32,970 bases of DNA, taken from contig NZ_BMRE01000072.1 of the NCBI RefSeq assembly GCF_014648475.1, positions 1 through 32,970 of the forward strand. Reading direction: 5' to 3'. This document shows, one piece after another, positions 7,552 through 15,101 of this stretch. The DNA comes from Lentzea flava. GTDB lineage: Bacteria; Actinomycetota; Actinomycetes; Mycobacteriales; Pseudonocardiaceae. The notes beneath the pieces were generated by a model that saw nothing but the letters and a program-made list of their open reading frames with translations, was not told where the DNA came from and searched no databases. Numbering within the stretch: the stretch's first letter is position 1; every line of letters starts with the position of its first letter. A program made the position numbers and the translations under genes.

Positions 7552-9032
7552 AGCGACGGACCTCCGAACGCGCCGCGCGCGGCCTCGTACGCCGCGGCAA
7601 CGCGGTACATGCGGTGGTCCTGCAGCGCCGGAGCCATGATCTGCAGACCGACCGGCAGACCGTCCTCATCGGACAGACCACTCGGGACGCTCATCGCCGG
7701 CGTGCCCGCGAGGTTCGCGGGAATCGTGCAGAGGTCCGCCTTGTACATGGCCATCGGGTCGTTCGCGCGCTCACCGATCTTGAACGCCGTGGTCGGCGTG
7801 GTCGGCGAGATGAGCACGTCGAACGTCGCGAACGCCTTCTGGAAGTCCTGCGTGATCAGCGTGCGCACCTTCTGCGCCGAGCCGTAGTACGCGTCGTAGT
7901 AACCGGACGACAGCGCGTACGTGCCGATCATGATGCGGCGCTTGACCTCGGGGCCGAAGCCGGCCTCGCGGGTCAGCGACATGACCTCCTCGGTGCTGCG
8001 CGTGCCGTCGTCGCCGACGCGCAGGCCGTAGCGCATGGCGTCGAACCGGGCGAGGTTCGACGAGCACTCGCTCGGCGCGATGAGGTAGTACGCGGGCAGC
8101 GCGTAGTCGAAGCTCGGGCACGACACGTCCGCGATCTCCGCGCCGAGCTCCTTGAGCTGCGACACTGCGGCCTGGAAGCTGCGCAGGACGCCCGGCTGGT
8201 AGCCCTCGCCCTGGAACTGCGTGACGACACCGATGCGCACACCGGACAGGTCGCCGTTCAGACCCTCACGAGCCGCGGCGACCACGGCGGGCACCGGCTC
8301 GTTGATCGAGGTGGAGTCCATCTCGTCGTAGCCCGCGATGACCTCGTGCAGCAGCGCGGCGTCGAGCACCGTGCGCGCACACGGACCGGCCTGGTCCAAC
8401 GAGCTGGAGAACGCGACGAGGCCGTAGCGGGAAACGCCGCCGTAGGTGGGCTTCACGCCGACGGTGCCGGTGACGGCGCCGGGCTGGCGGATCGAGCCAC
8501 CGGTGTCGGTGCCGATCGCGAGCGGCGCCTGGTAGGCGGCCAGCGCGGCGGACGAGCCACCGCCGGAGCCACCGGGGATGCGCTCGAGGTCCCACGGGTT
8601 GCGCGTAGGACCGTACGCCGAGTTCTCGGTCGACGAACCCATGGCGAACTCGTCCATGTTCGTCTTGCCGAGGATGACGACGCCGGCTTCCTTGAGCTTG
8701 CGGGTCACCGTCGCGTCGTAGGGCGGCAGCCAGCCCTCGAGCATCTTGGAGCCGCACGTGGTCGGCACGCCCTCGGTGGTCATGACGTCCTTGAGCGCCA
8801 GCGGAACACCCGCCAGCGGGGACACCTTCTCACCGGCCTTGACGGCGTCGTCGACCTTGCGGGCCTGGGCGAGCGCGCCCTCGGTGTCGACGTGCAGGAA
8901 GGAGTTGACCTTCCCGTTGGTCTCGGAGATGCGGTCCAGGTGGGCACGGGTGACCTCGACACTGGAGACCTCACCGCTGTGGATCTTCGCGGCGAGCTCG
9001 GCCGCGGTGGCGTGGATCAGGTCGTTGGTCAT
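7548..9032 (-). CDS. gatA: Asp-tRNA(Asn)/Glu-tRNA(Gln) amidotransferase subunit A
   Basis: The 494-residue product is a full-length amidase-signature enzyme. The catalytic Ser-cisSer-Lys triad is visible: Lys81 (LALKDV), Ser156 (GGSGGGSS) and Ser180 (DTGGSIRQP), with the spacing seen in known GatA proteins. It hydrolyses glutamine to supply ammonia to GatB, completing conversion of Glu-tRNA(Gln) to Gln-tRNA(Gln) and Asp-tRNA(Asn) to Asn-tRNA(Asn). Its ATG overlaps the gatC stop (ATGA), and its own stop overlaps the next small gene. It is cytoplasmic and expected to be essential in organisms lacking GlnRS/AsnRS. Confidence 0.97.
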   Translation of the reverse strand: MTNDLIHATAAELAAKIHSGEVSSVEVTRAHLDRISETNGKVNSFLHVDTEGALAQARKVDDAVKAGEKVSPLAGVPLALKDVMTTEGVPTTCGSKMLEGWLPPYDATVTRKLKEAGVVILGKTNMDEFAMGSSTENSAYGPTRNPWDLERIPGGSGGGSSAALAAYQAPLAIGTDTGGSIRQPGAVTGTVGVKPTYGGVSRYGLVAFSSSLDQAGPCARTVLDAALLHEVIAGYDEMDSTSINEPVPAVVAAAREGLNGDLSGVRIGVVTQFQGEGYQPGVLRSFQAAVSQLKELGAEIADVSCPSFDYALPAYYLIAPSECSSNLARFDAMRYGLRVGDDGTRSTEEVMSLTREAGFGPEVKRRIMIGTYALSSGYYDAYYGSAQKVRTLITQDFQKAFATFDVLISPTTPTTAFKIGERANDPMAMYKADLCTIPANLAGTPAMSVPSGLSDEDGLPVGLQIMAPALQDHRMYRVAAAYEAARGAFGGPSL

Positions 9033-9328
9033 GCTTCCTCACCCAGGATGCGGGGCACGCGGAACCGGCCGTCCTCGGCCTCAGGAGCGCCGGAGAGCGC
9101 CTGCTGCTGACCGAGGCTCGGACGGACCACGTCCTCGCGGAAGACGTTGGTCAGCGGAACGGCGTGCGACGTCGGCGGGATGTCGGCCGTGGCGATGTCG
9201 CCAACGGTGGCCACCGACTGGAGGATCACGTCGAGCTGGCCGGCGAACAAGTCGAGTTCGTCCTCGGTGACGGCCAGCCTGGCGAGCTTCGCCAGGTGCG
9301 CGACCTCGTCGCGGGAGATGCTGGGCAC
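9029..9328 (-). CDS. gatC: Asp-tRNA(Asn)/Glu-tRNA(Gln) amidotransferase subunit C
   Basis: The product is 99 residues from the GTG at 9328 (MPSISRDEVAHLAKLARL), which lines up with the usual GatC N-terminus. The frame also allows a TTG start at 9337, three codons earlier. A GGGGG run 9 bases before the GTG can act as the ribosome-binding site. The C-terminal motif DGRFRVPRILGEE is typical. GatC stabilises the GatA-GatB interface. It is the first gene of the operon; the promoter should lie in the 9329-9558 divergent intergenic region, which contains a palindrome at 9353-9362. Confidence 0.93.
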   Translation of the reverse strand: MPSISRDEVAHLAKLARLAVTEDELDLFAGQLDVILQSVATVGDIATADIPPTSHAVPLTNVFREDVVRPSLGQQQALSGAPEAEDGRFRVPRILGEEA

Positions 9329-9352
9329 TCCTGTCAACCCCCGTAGGGTCGG

Positions 9353-9362
9353 GATTCGAATC
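9353..9362. promoter_or_regulatory. GATTCGAATC palindrome upstream of gatC
   Basis: A perfect 10-bp palindrome sits about 25 bases upstream of the gatC start in the 230-base divergent region between gatC and the ACT-domain gene. It could be an operator. No confident -35/-10 pair was found for either direction. The remainder of the divergent region shows nothing further I can name. Confidence 0.25.
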
Positions 9363-9558
9363 GGGAACCCCGTGAGTCTATGGGCTGGTCAGTGGCGTCT
9401 TCGAACGGGTTACCGCCTGTGCTGTTGACCGGCACGTCAACTTAACCGTTCCGCAACGCGGACAGCGGGTCATGCGTTGAGGATCCGTCTGCGAGAATCA
9501 CCGACCGGCAACGGCGCGAGACGCGGGGTCCCGCGCACGAGCTATGGAGGCGTTCACC

Positions 9559-10212
9559 TTGTCGTTCCTGATCCGGGTCCAGCTCCCGGACCGTCCCGGC
9601 ACCCTCGGCGCGGTCGCAACGGCTTTGGGCGCGATCGGGGCGGACATACTCAGCGTCGACGTGGTGGAACGCGGTTCCGGCGTGGCCATCGACGACCTGG
9701 TGGTGGAGCTCCCGTCCGGCCGGCTGCCCGACACGTTGATCACCGCGGCGGAGTCCGTCGACGGCGTCGAGGTGGACGCGGTGCGCCCGTACGCGGGCAT
9801 TCTCGACACCCACCGCGAACTCGAGCTCGTCGAGGAGATCGCGGAGGAACCGCACAAGGGCCTCGAGGTCTTCACCGAGGGCGTCCCGAAGATCATCCGG
9901 GCGGGCTGGGCCGTCGTCGTCGGCCCGGAAGGCACCGGCATCAACCGGCTGACGTCGTCCTCCGCCGCGCCGGAGACCCGGATCGCGGACGCGCCGTGGT
10001 TCCCGCTGGAGCGCGCCACCGTGCTCGACGGCGAGGAGGAGTGGGTGCCGGAGACCTGGCGCGAGCTGGGCACCGAACTGGCGGCCACCCCGCTGGGCAA
10101 GCCCGACCGGGTGCTGGTCGTCGGACGCCCCGGCGGCCCGATGTTCCGCGCGGCCGAGGTGGCGAGGCTCGCGCACCTGGCGGGAATCGTCGCGGTCGTT
10201 CTGCCCGACTAG
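9559..10212 (+). CDS. ACT-domain amino-acid-binding protein
   Basis: The N-terminal ACT domain (IRVQLPDRPGTLGAVATALGAIGADILSVDVVER) is followed by about 130 residues with no catalytic motif I recognise. The product is 217 residues. I place the start at the TTG at 9559 because a GGAGG at 9546-9550 lies 8 bases upstream; the ATG at 9544 overlaps that ribosome-binding site and has none of its own. ACT domains bind amino acids allosterically, so a sensory role in amino-acid metabolism is likely but the ligand is unknown. The gene is divergent from gatC, as its counterpart Rv3013 is in M. tuberculosis. Its TAG stop lies inside a 65-bp palindromic element. Confidence 0.85.
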   Translation: MSFLIRVQLPDRPGTLGAVATALGAIGADILSVDVVERGSGVAIDDLVVELPSGRLPDTLITAAESVDGVEVDAVRPYAGILDTHRELELVEEIAEEPHKGLEVFTEGVPKIIRAGWAVVVGPEGTGINRLTSSSAAPETRIADAPWFPLERATVLDGEEEWVPETWRELGTELAATPLGKPDRVLVVGRPGGPMFRAAEVARLAHLAGIVAVVLPD

Positions 10213-10273
10213 GGCCTGTATCGAAGTCCCGTTCGATGAGAGTCGCGAACATGGACTTCGATACAGGCCCTAG
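10209..10273. terminator. 65-bp palindromic element with 21-bp perfect arms
   Basis: The arms 10209-10229 and 10253-10273 are perfect inverted repeats of 21 bases beginning CTAGGGCCTGTATCG. The 23-base centre carries a second small stem (GTTCG at 10231-10235 with CGAAC at 10246-10250). It lies between two convergent genes, and the terminal CTAG of each arm supplies the TAG stop codon of each gene. It should act as a bidirectional terminator, and its shape also suits a REP- or MITE-like mobile palindrome. Confidence 0.85.
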
Positions 10274-10953
10274 CTGGGGGCCTTGGCCTTCTGGTTGCGC
10301 CTGGCCATCGCGACTAGTTCGGTGTTGTTCCTGGCTCTGCGGCCGTCGGGCATGGTCAGCGTGTCCTCCAGCCCCATGCGCACACCGTGCTCGAGCCTTG
10401 CGGCGTGGACGAAAACCGGCCACGCGTCCTCGTCCCTGCCGTGCAGCAGGATCGGCAACCCCAGCGGTTCCACCTGCCGCAGGAGCTCCTCCGCGTTCCG
10501 CGCGGTCGCCGTGACGGTGATCCGCGCGGCGCCCGGCGGCAGATCCCCGATCAGGTCGGGGATGTCGACGACGAGCTCGACGCCGACGTTGACCTGGTGC
10601 AGCGCCCTGGCCAGCTCGCGCCAGCCGGGTTCGCTGACGTGCACGCTCGCGATGTCGGGCCGTCCCGCCGCGAGCGGTGCCCAGCTCGCGATCAACCTGG
10701 CGCGGTTGCCGGGGACGTTCGTCGACACGCTGATCTCGATGCCGGGCACGGCGGCCCTGACCGTGGCGATCGTCGTGGCCACCTCCGGCCCCACCAGCGT
10801 GGGCGCGCCGATGACGTCCCTCGGGTGGAGGTGCACCGAGGTGACGCCGAGCGCGGCGACGTCGGCGGCGTCCTCGGCCAGCCGCTCGGGGGTGAGCGGC
10901 AGGGCGGGGTGCTCCTCGGCTGTGCGGGAGCCGTTCAGACAGGCTTGCAGCAC
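10270..10953 (-). CDS. BKACE family (DUF849) beta-keto acid cleavage enzyme
   Basis: The 227-residue product carries family hallmarks: an N-terminal ACLNGSRTAEEHPALPLTPE segment, the metal-binding VHLHPRD motif around residues 41-47, and near the C-terminus HGVRMGLEDTLTMPDG, matching the usual RVGLED signature. BKACE enzymes are TIM-barrel, Zn-dependent enzymes that split beta-keto acids with acetyl-CoA (for example 3-keto-5-aminohexanoate). At 227 residues it is shorter than the usual 270-310, so loops or a strand may be missing and the substrate cannot be predicted. The start is a GTG without a clear ribosome-binding site. It converges on the ACT gene and shares the palindromic terminator with it. 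Confidence 0.8.
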   Translation of the reverse strand: MLQACLNGSRTAEEHPALPLTPERLAEDAADVAALGVTSVHLHPRDVIGAPTLVGPEVATTIATVRAAVPGIEISVSTNVPGNRARLIASWAPLAAGRPDIASVHVSEPGWRELARALHQVNVGVELVVDIPDLIGDLPPGAARITVTATARNAEELLRQVEPLGLPILLHGRDEDAWPVFVHAARLEHGVRMGLEDTLTMPDGRRARNNTELVAMARRNQKAKAPS

Positions 10954-11013
10954 ACGTCATACGGTCCCACACAAACCTCGTGGGCGCGTTGCTCCAACGG
11001 CTAGTTTGGAGGC

Positions 11014-11130
11014 ATGCGACTGGCTCTTTCGTTCGCCCAGTCCGGCCTCGCGGTCGGTGATCTGGCGCTCGGCGCGGCGGGGTTGCTCGCGGTGGCGGTG
11101 GTCATCGTCGCCGTTCTGCGGAAGCGGTGA
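11014..11130 (+). CDS. 38-residue single-span membrane microprotein
   Basis: An ATG opens a 38-codon frame: MRLALSFAQSGLAVGDLALG, then a strongly hydrophobic AAGLLAVAVVIVAVL segment and a basic RKR end. This is a typical tiny membrane protein with a positively charged cytoplasmic C-terminus. A -10-like TAGTTT (11002-11007) lies six bases before the ATG, the geometry of actinobacterial leaderless transcripts. The GGAGG in between is only one base from the ATG, too close to be a normal ribosome-binding site. It is divergent from the BKACE gene and 51 bases ahead of the next small gene. Function is unknown. Confidence 0.5.
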   Translation: MRLALSFAQSGLAVGDLALGAAGLLAVAVVIVAVLRKR

Positions 11131-11181
11131 TCTACCACCAGAATCGGCCGTGATCGCACCGAATCCAGGAGGTAGAAGATC

Positions 11182-11406
11182 ATGGCCATCACCGTGAACC
11201 TCGACATGCTCCTCGACAAGCAGTACGAGAACCTCCCGCTCAACGAGATCCTGGACGCCCCCGTGGACGCGCTGCAGGGCGTGAGCGCGGGCGACGCGGA
11301 GAAGCTCAAGGCCGCGTTCAACATCAAGACCGTGCGCGATCTGGGCACCAACAAGTACTTCCGGGCCGCCGTGACGTTGCTCGACCTGGAGTCGACGGCC
11401 CGTTAG
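11182..11406 (+). CDS. small helix-hairpin-helix-like protein
   Basis: This 74-residue protein has a strong ribosome-binding site (AGGAGG 8 bases upstream). The middle segment APVDALQGVSAGDAEKLKAAFNIKTVRDLGTNKYFRAA resembles a helix-hairpin-helix: hydrophobic residues around a G-V-S turn, followed by an NIKTVRDL helix as in RadA/Pol X-type HhH units. That could bind nucleic acid or mediate protein contacts. The N-terminus (MAITVNLDMLLDKQYENLPLNEIL) is helical. It may be co-transcribed with the tiny membrane protein upstream. It converges on a GNAT gene with a 4-base overlap of stop codons. Confidence 0.7.
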   Translation: MAITVNLDMLLDKQYENLPLNEILDAPVDALQGVSAGDAEKLKAAFNIKTVRDLGTNKYFRAAVTLLDLESTAR

Positions 11407-11840
11407 AACACGACGCGGTAGGTGACGAACGGCGTCTTCTCGGCGACTTTGTCGTAGAGCCGGCGTGCGGTTTCGTTCCACTCGCTGGTGTGCCAGTAGA
11501 GGCGGCAGCACTTCTGCTGCTTCGCCCACTCGGCCACGGCCTCGATGAGCGCGCGGCCCACGCCGCGGCCGCGCGCCTCCGGGGCGGTGAAGAGGTCCTG
11601 CAGGTAGCAGACGTCCGGGCTGGACGTGCTGGGGTGCTTGAAGAAGTGCGTGATGCCGACGACCGTGCCGTTCTCGTCGCGGGCGCACAGGGCGTGGATG
11701 GTCCTGCTCTCCTGGAAGGCCTGCCACTTCTCGTCGTAGGTCTCCGGGGGCAATGTCCGTTCGTAGAAGGTGTTGTAGCCCTCGAAGAGCTCCTGCCACC
11801 TGGCGCGGTCCGCGGGGGTGAGCGGGCCGATCGCGATCAT
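11403..11840 (-). CDS. GNAT family N-acetyltransferase
   Basis: The product is 145 residues from the ATG at 11840, which has a GGAAAGGA ribosome-binding site; an upstream in-frame GTG would add seven residues. The acetyl-CoA-binding loop is clear (EARGRGVGRALIEAVAEWA, the R-x-x-G-x-G/A motif), after the beta-strand YLQDLFTAP and before the typical end WNETARRLYDKVAEKTPFVTYRV. It should acetylate a small molecule or protein amine using acetyl-CoA; the substrate is unknown. It is divergent from the SWIM gene with 29 bases between start codons. Confidence 0.85.
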   Translation of the reverse strand: MIAIGPLTPADRARWQELFEGYNTFYERTLPPETYDEKWQAFQESRTIHALCARDENGTVVGITHFFKHPSTSSPDVCYLQDLFTAPEARGRGVGRALIEAVAEWAKQQKCCRLYWHTSEWNETARRLYDKVAEKTPFVTYRVVF

Positions 11841-11869
11841 GTTGGTCCTTTCCGGGGTCACCCGGTTGG

Positions 11870-12295
11870 ATGACCTTCGTGTCGACGACCCTCACCACCG
11901 AGCTGCTGTTGCACCGCGCGGGCACCAAGTCGTACTGGCGCGGCCTCACCTACCGCGACGCCGTGCTGTCCCTGCGGGTGCACAGCAGGCACGTGACGGC
12001 GCGGGTGCGGGGCAGCGACGACTCGGCCTACGCGGTGGAGCTGTCGTGGTCGGGCACGCATCTGGTGGGCTCGTGCAGTTGCCCGCACGGGTCGGAGGGC
12101 TTCTTCTGCAAGCACTGCGTGGCCGTGGGGCTGGTGTTGCTGGACCGGGGGCAGACCGTGCCGCCGCCCGACGCCGAGGACGTGGAGCTCAAGGACGTGC
12201 TGAGATCGCTCCCCGCCGAGGTGCTGCGTGACCTGCTCTACGAACAGGCGGCGGGAGACCTGAAGCTGCGGGCGCGGATCATGTCGGCGCGGTGA
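11870..12295 (+). CDS. SWIM zinc-finger protein
   Basis: The 141-residue product contains a SWIM zinc finger: Cys69, Cys71, Cys80 and His82 (CxCx8CxH, within SCSCPHGSEGFFCKHC). The preceding segment VHSRHVTARVRGSDDSAYAVELSW matches the beta-strands that lead into SWIM fingers in other bacterial proteins. SWIM fingers bind DNA or proteins; bacterial examples often accompany SNF2 helicases or VWA/MoxR systems, none of which is adjacent here. It converges with the last gene of the next operon, overlapping it by 17 bases. The start codon lacks a good ribosome-binding site. Confidence 0.8.
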   Translation: MTFVSTTLTTELLLHRAGTKSYWRGLTYRDAVLSLRVHSRHVTARVRGSDDSAYAVELSWSGTHLVGSCSCPHGSEGFFCKHCVAVGLVLLDRGQTVPPPDAEDVELKDVLRSLPAEVLRDLLYEQAAGDLKLRARIMSAR

Positions 12296-12803
12296 TCTGC
12301 GTCTTGCGCCCCACCGCCTGATCCATCTCCAGCACCGACCCGTCGGTGAACACGAAGGCCTGGAAGTACCGCGGCCTGCCGAGGTCGTGTCCGAGGTGGA
12401 CCTCGGGCAACGCGCGCAACGCGGACCTGTCCGCCTGCCACCACAGCACGTGGTTGTCCGAGTCCGCGACGTACACCGCCGCGAGCCGGCGTTCCGTCAG
12501 GCACAGCAGGGTCTTGCCGCGGCCGGCGACGAGGTGGTCCGCGAACCGCACGGCGAGCGCGCCTGGGTCCTGCGCGACGACACGGCCGCACAGCGTCGGG
12601 TCGTACACCCACTCGTCGTCGAGGAACCGGCCCTCGCTCACCACCGTGCTCGGCAGCGGCAGCTTCAGCTTCTTCCGGTCGGACTCCGGCACCTCGCCGA
12701 GCGGTTCGAACGGTGCGGTGAGCACGTTCCGCACCTGGCCCAGCAGGTGTTTCTCGCACTCCCAGAACCACTCGATGGTTTCGCCGGGCGCAAGCCAAGG
12801 CAC
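12279..12803 (-). CDS. hypothetical protein, possible PH-like fold (second of a pair)
   Basis: This is a 174-residue protein read from the GTG at 12803 (GGGAG ribosome-binding site 9 bases upstream), 5 bases after the preceding stop. It opens MPWLAPGETIEWFWE and later has TLLCLTERRLAAVYV. The PGExIxW opening and LTxxRLA strand resemble bacterial PH-like proteins and recur in the gene just upstream, so the two may be diverged paralogues. No membrane segment or catalytic motif is seen. It is the last gene of the five-gene operon with the EspC- and WXG-like genes; an accessory or immunity-like role is a guess from position. Confidence 0.65.
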   Translation of the reverse strand: MPWLAPGETIEWFWECEKHLLGQVRNVLTAPFEPLGEVPESDRKKLKLPLPSTVVSEGRFLDDEWVYDPTLCGRVVAQDPGALAVRFADHLVAGRGKTLLCLTERRLAAVYVADSDNHVLWWQADRSALRALPEVHLGHDLGRPRYFQAFVFTDGSVLEMDQAVGRKTQITAPT

Positions 12804-12808
12804 GCGGA

Positions 12809-13543
12809 TCAGCTCCCGTTCGTGAAGCGCAGCGTCGGATCGTGCGGGCCGTTGAGCGGGAAGTCGAAGCCCGACCCGTCCACGGCCAGGACAGCGCGCA
12901 GCACCGGCGTCTTCTCGTCCCGCCACACCGGCTGGATGCTCGCGAGCTGACCGCGGTCGAACTCGAACCCCGTCACGACCTCCGGCAGTTCGACGGGTTT
13001 GCCGTTGGAACCGCCGGTGACCACCTCGAAGGCACCGGCCGCGAGACCGGACGCGAGACCGACGGTGGCGCTGCCCGCCAGGTGAGCGACGTTGCCCATG
13101 AACGACTTCTGGCCCTTCGCGAGCTGCGCCAGCGCGTCGGGCGTCGTCAGCCACGCGAGCCGCGCCGGAGTGAGCACCCACCAGCCCGGCACGCTGTTCC
13201 AGCCGGGCAACGACCGGCCGTGCCACGGCCGCACGGCGGTGACCGCGGCGCAGTCCGGTGCGGGCCCGAAGACCTGCGGCTCGAACGTCGGTTCCGGCAC
13301 GTACCGCTCCGGCTGCTGATCGAAGCTGACGGACGCCGCCAACGACACCGGTGCGAGCGCCACCATCGCGGCGCCCACCCCGACCGCACGGGCCGCACGG
13401 GCGGCCAGGCCGCGCTGGGGGTTGCCCTTGCGGTCCAGGCCCGGCACGTCGTACGGCAGCTCCTTGAGCTGTCCCTCGCGCAGCCACAGGATGCGTTCGC
13501 CAGGACGGCACCAGTGCTCCCGCACGGACAGCACAGCGGTCAT
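12809..13543 (-). CDS. hypothetical protein, possible PH-like fold (first of a pair)
   Basis: This is a 244-residue protein with N-terminal REHWCRPGERILWLREGQL and central GWWVLTPARLAWLTTPDALAQL, matching the PGExIxW and LTxxRLA pattern of the next gene. It also has Ala/Gly-rich stretches (AARAARAVGVGAAMVALAPVSLAASV near residues 48-72, and VGLASGLAAGAFEVVTGG near 160) that could sit at a membrane. It starts 10 bases after the WXG-like gene. I do not recognise a family. Co-transcription with the EspC/WXG-like genes suggests a role with those exported proteins. Confidence 0.65.
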   Translation of the reverse strand: MTAVLSVREHWCRPGERILWLREGQLKELPYDVPGLDRKGNPQRGLAARAARAVGVGAAMVALAPVSLAASVSFDQQPERYVPEPTFEPQVFGPAPDCAAVTAVRPWHGRSLPGWNSVPGWWVLTPARLAWLTTPDALAQLAKGQKSFMGNVAHLAGSATVGLASGLAAGAFEVVTGGSNGKPVELPEVVTGFEFDRGQLASIQPVWRDEKTPVLRAVLAVDGSGFDFPLNGPHDPTLRFTNGS

Positions 13544-13553
13544 CTGCGGTCAC

Positions 13554-14774
13554 CTACTCGTATTCGAAGCCACGGCGTTGCGCGTCCTTGCGTTCCTGTT
13601 CGGACTGCGGGATGCCCTCGGTCGCGGTCTCGTAGGACTTGTCGATCACGTGGTCGACGCCCATGTCGAACAGCGATCCCGCCAGCGAGCTGAACGCGGC
13701 CGTCGTCGGACGCTGTCCGCTCAGGCCTACCAGCTTGAGGCCCTCCTGCGCGAGGTTCGCCGCCAGCGCGCCCTCGCCGGTCACGTCCTTCATGAAGCGG
13801 TTCGCGGTCGTCGAGACGCCGTCGGCGTTGGCCCGGCTGATGATCTTGCCACCAGGTCCGATGATCCCGTCGACCTGACGGCCGGCCATCTTCTGCAGCG
13901 GGCTGGTCAGCTTGTTGGCGACGTTGCTGTCGAAGATCTTGCCGTCACGCAGGTCGCCGAACTTCTTGAGCAACCCCTCCGGCAACCGCTTGCGGATCTT
14001 CTGCAGCAGTTCCTCGAGCCGCTTGACCAGCTTGAACAGCTCGCCCTGCAGCTTCTTGATCTTCATCGCGATCCGGCCGCCGGTGACGCCCATGGTCGCG
14101 ACCGTGCCACCCTCGGCCGCCACGACCGACGCACCGGCGGTGATCCACGACGCGGCGAGCGCGGCGAGCCACTCGACGATGAGCGTGATCACCATCTCGG
14201 TGAGGATGTCGACGACCATCTCGACGAACATGTCGAAGAGGTCGGCGATGAGGTTGAGCGTCTCCTTGAGCTCCTTGATGTCCGCGGACAGCGCCTTCAC
14301 GCCCTCCGTGAACTCCTTCATCTGGCCGCGGAACCTGTCACCGGCCTGACCGCTCCACACACCGGCGGTCGCCTGCGCCCGCTGGGCCTCCTTCTCGGCG
14401 ACGCCGTCGAGCCACTCGCCGACCTTCACCCAGCCCTCGCCGGTGGCGCGCATCTGCTGCGGGTCGCCGATCGCCCACTCGGCGAGCTCGACGAGCGGCG
14501 AGATCACCAGCGAGACCAGGAAGCCCAGGCCGTTGTTCAGGAACGCGTCGCCGGGGCTCGCGATCGTCTGGAGCAGCTCCGCCCTGTTCTTGACCATCTG
14601 GGCGGCCCACGCCGGCGGGTCGCTCTGGTCGCGCAGGTCGTTGGTCGCCATGACGTTGTCGGCGATCGAGCTGCCGCGGCCGGCGGCCTGTTCGAACCAG
14701 TTGCGGTGCTGCGGGTCGTTGGCGGAGTTGTTGAGGTCCGCGAGAGTGCCCGGCCCGTCCTTGGGTGCGGTCAC
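13554..14774 (-). CDS. WXG100/ESX-type protein with hydrophobic core, putative type VII substrate
   Basis: The product is 406 residues from the GTG at 14774, which overlaps the stop of the EspC-like gene (GTGA). Residues about 30-200 are long helices with a W-x-G turn (AGVWSGQAGDRFRGQ), as in WXG100/ESX proteins. Residues about 190-260 are strongly hydrophobic (FVEMVVDILTEMVITLIVEWLAALAASWITAG) and could cross or insert in a membrane. A Lys-rich coiled stretch follows (KKLQGELFKLVKRLEELLQKIRKRL), then a variable C-terminus with no toxin motif I recognise. The architecture resembles actinobacterial type VII secreted effectors or structural partners. No secretion ATPase (EccC) or EccB/D/E is in the window. 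Confidence 0.75.
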   Translation of the reverse strand: MTAPKDGPGTLADLNNSANDPQHRNWFEQAAGRGSSIADNVMATNDLRDQSDPPAWAAQMVKNRAELLQTIASPGDAFLNNGLGFLVSLVISPLVELAEWAIGDPQQMRATGEGWVKVGEWLDGVAEKEAQRAQATAGVWSGQAGDRFRGQMKEFTEGVKALSADIKELKETLNLIADLFDMFVEMVVDILTEMVITLIVEWLAALAASWITAGASVVAAEGGTVATMGVTGGRIAMKIKKLQGELFKLVKRLEELLQKIRKRLPEGLLKKFGDLRDGKIFDSNVANKLTSPLQKMAGRQVDGIIGPGGKIISRANADGVSTTANRFMKDVTGEGALAANLAQEGLKLVGLSGQRPTTAAFSSLAGSLFDMGVDHVIDKSYETATEGIPQSEQERKDAQRRGFEYE

Positions 14775-15091
14775 GCGCCACCGCCCAGGAAGCCCTTGAA
14801 CGTGTCGTGGAACGCCTTGTCCACTTCCTCGTACGTCCTGGCGGTCTCCGCGACCTGCTCGCTGACGTGTTCGAGGTACTGCACGGCCTTGGTGGCCATG
14901 GTCTGGCACTCCTGGAGGCTGTTGAAGTAGCCGCTGCTCAACCCGACCGCGTCACCGATCGGCCCGAAGCACTGGTCGTCGACCCGCGCCTGCTCGAGCA
15001 GCCTCGCGAGCTCGCCGAACTTGCCGGCCAGGCTCTTCGAGCCCTCGCTGTACTGGGCGAGCGCGTCCGCGCTGACGTGGAACTGGCTCAT
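14771..15091 (-). CDS. EspC-like ESX/type VII secretion-associated protein
   Basis: This 106-residue all-helical protein (MSQFHVSADALAQYSEGSKSL...) matches the ESX-1 EspC-like family pattern: the FHV-x-ALxxY start, a central GLSSGYFN turn, and a second helix. Near the C-terminus is TYEEVDKAF with Tyr87 and Asp91, the YxxxD/E secretion signal of type VII substrates. It probably forms a helical hairpin dimer with a partner such as the neighbouring WXG-like protein. It lies 10 bases after the YbaB-like gene and overlaps the next gene by 4 bases. Confidence 0.8.
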   Translation of the reverse strand: MSQFHVSADALAQYSEGSKSLAGKFGELARLLEQARVDDQCFGPIGDAVGLSSGYFNSLQECQTMATKAVQYLEHVSEQVAETARTYEEVDKAFHDTFKGFLGGGA

Positions 15092-15101
15092 CGCTTCCCC
15101 C

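Noticed and set aside
9350..9365. A GATTCGAATC motif that resembles a tRNA T-arm
   Set aside because: No acceptor stem, D-arm or anticodon arm can be drawn around it on either strand; it is treated as a palindrome only.
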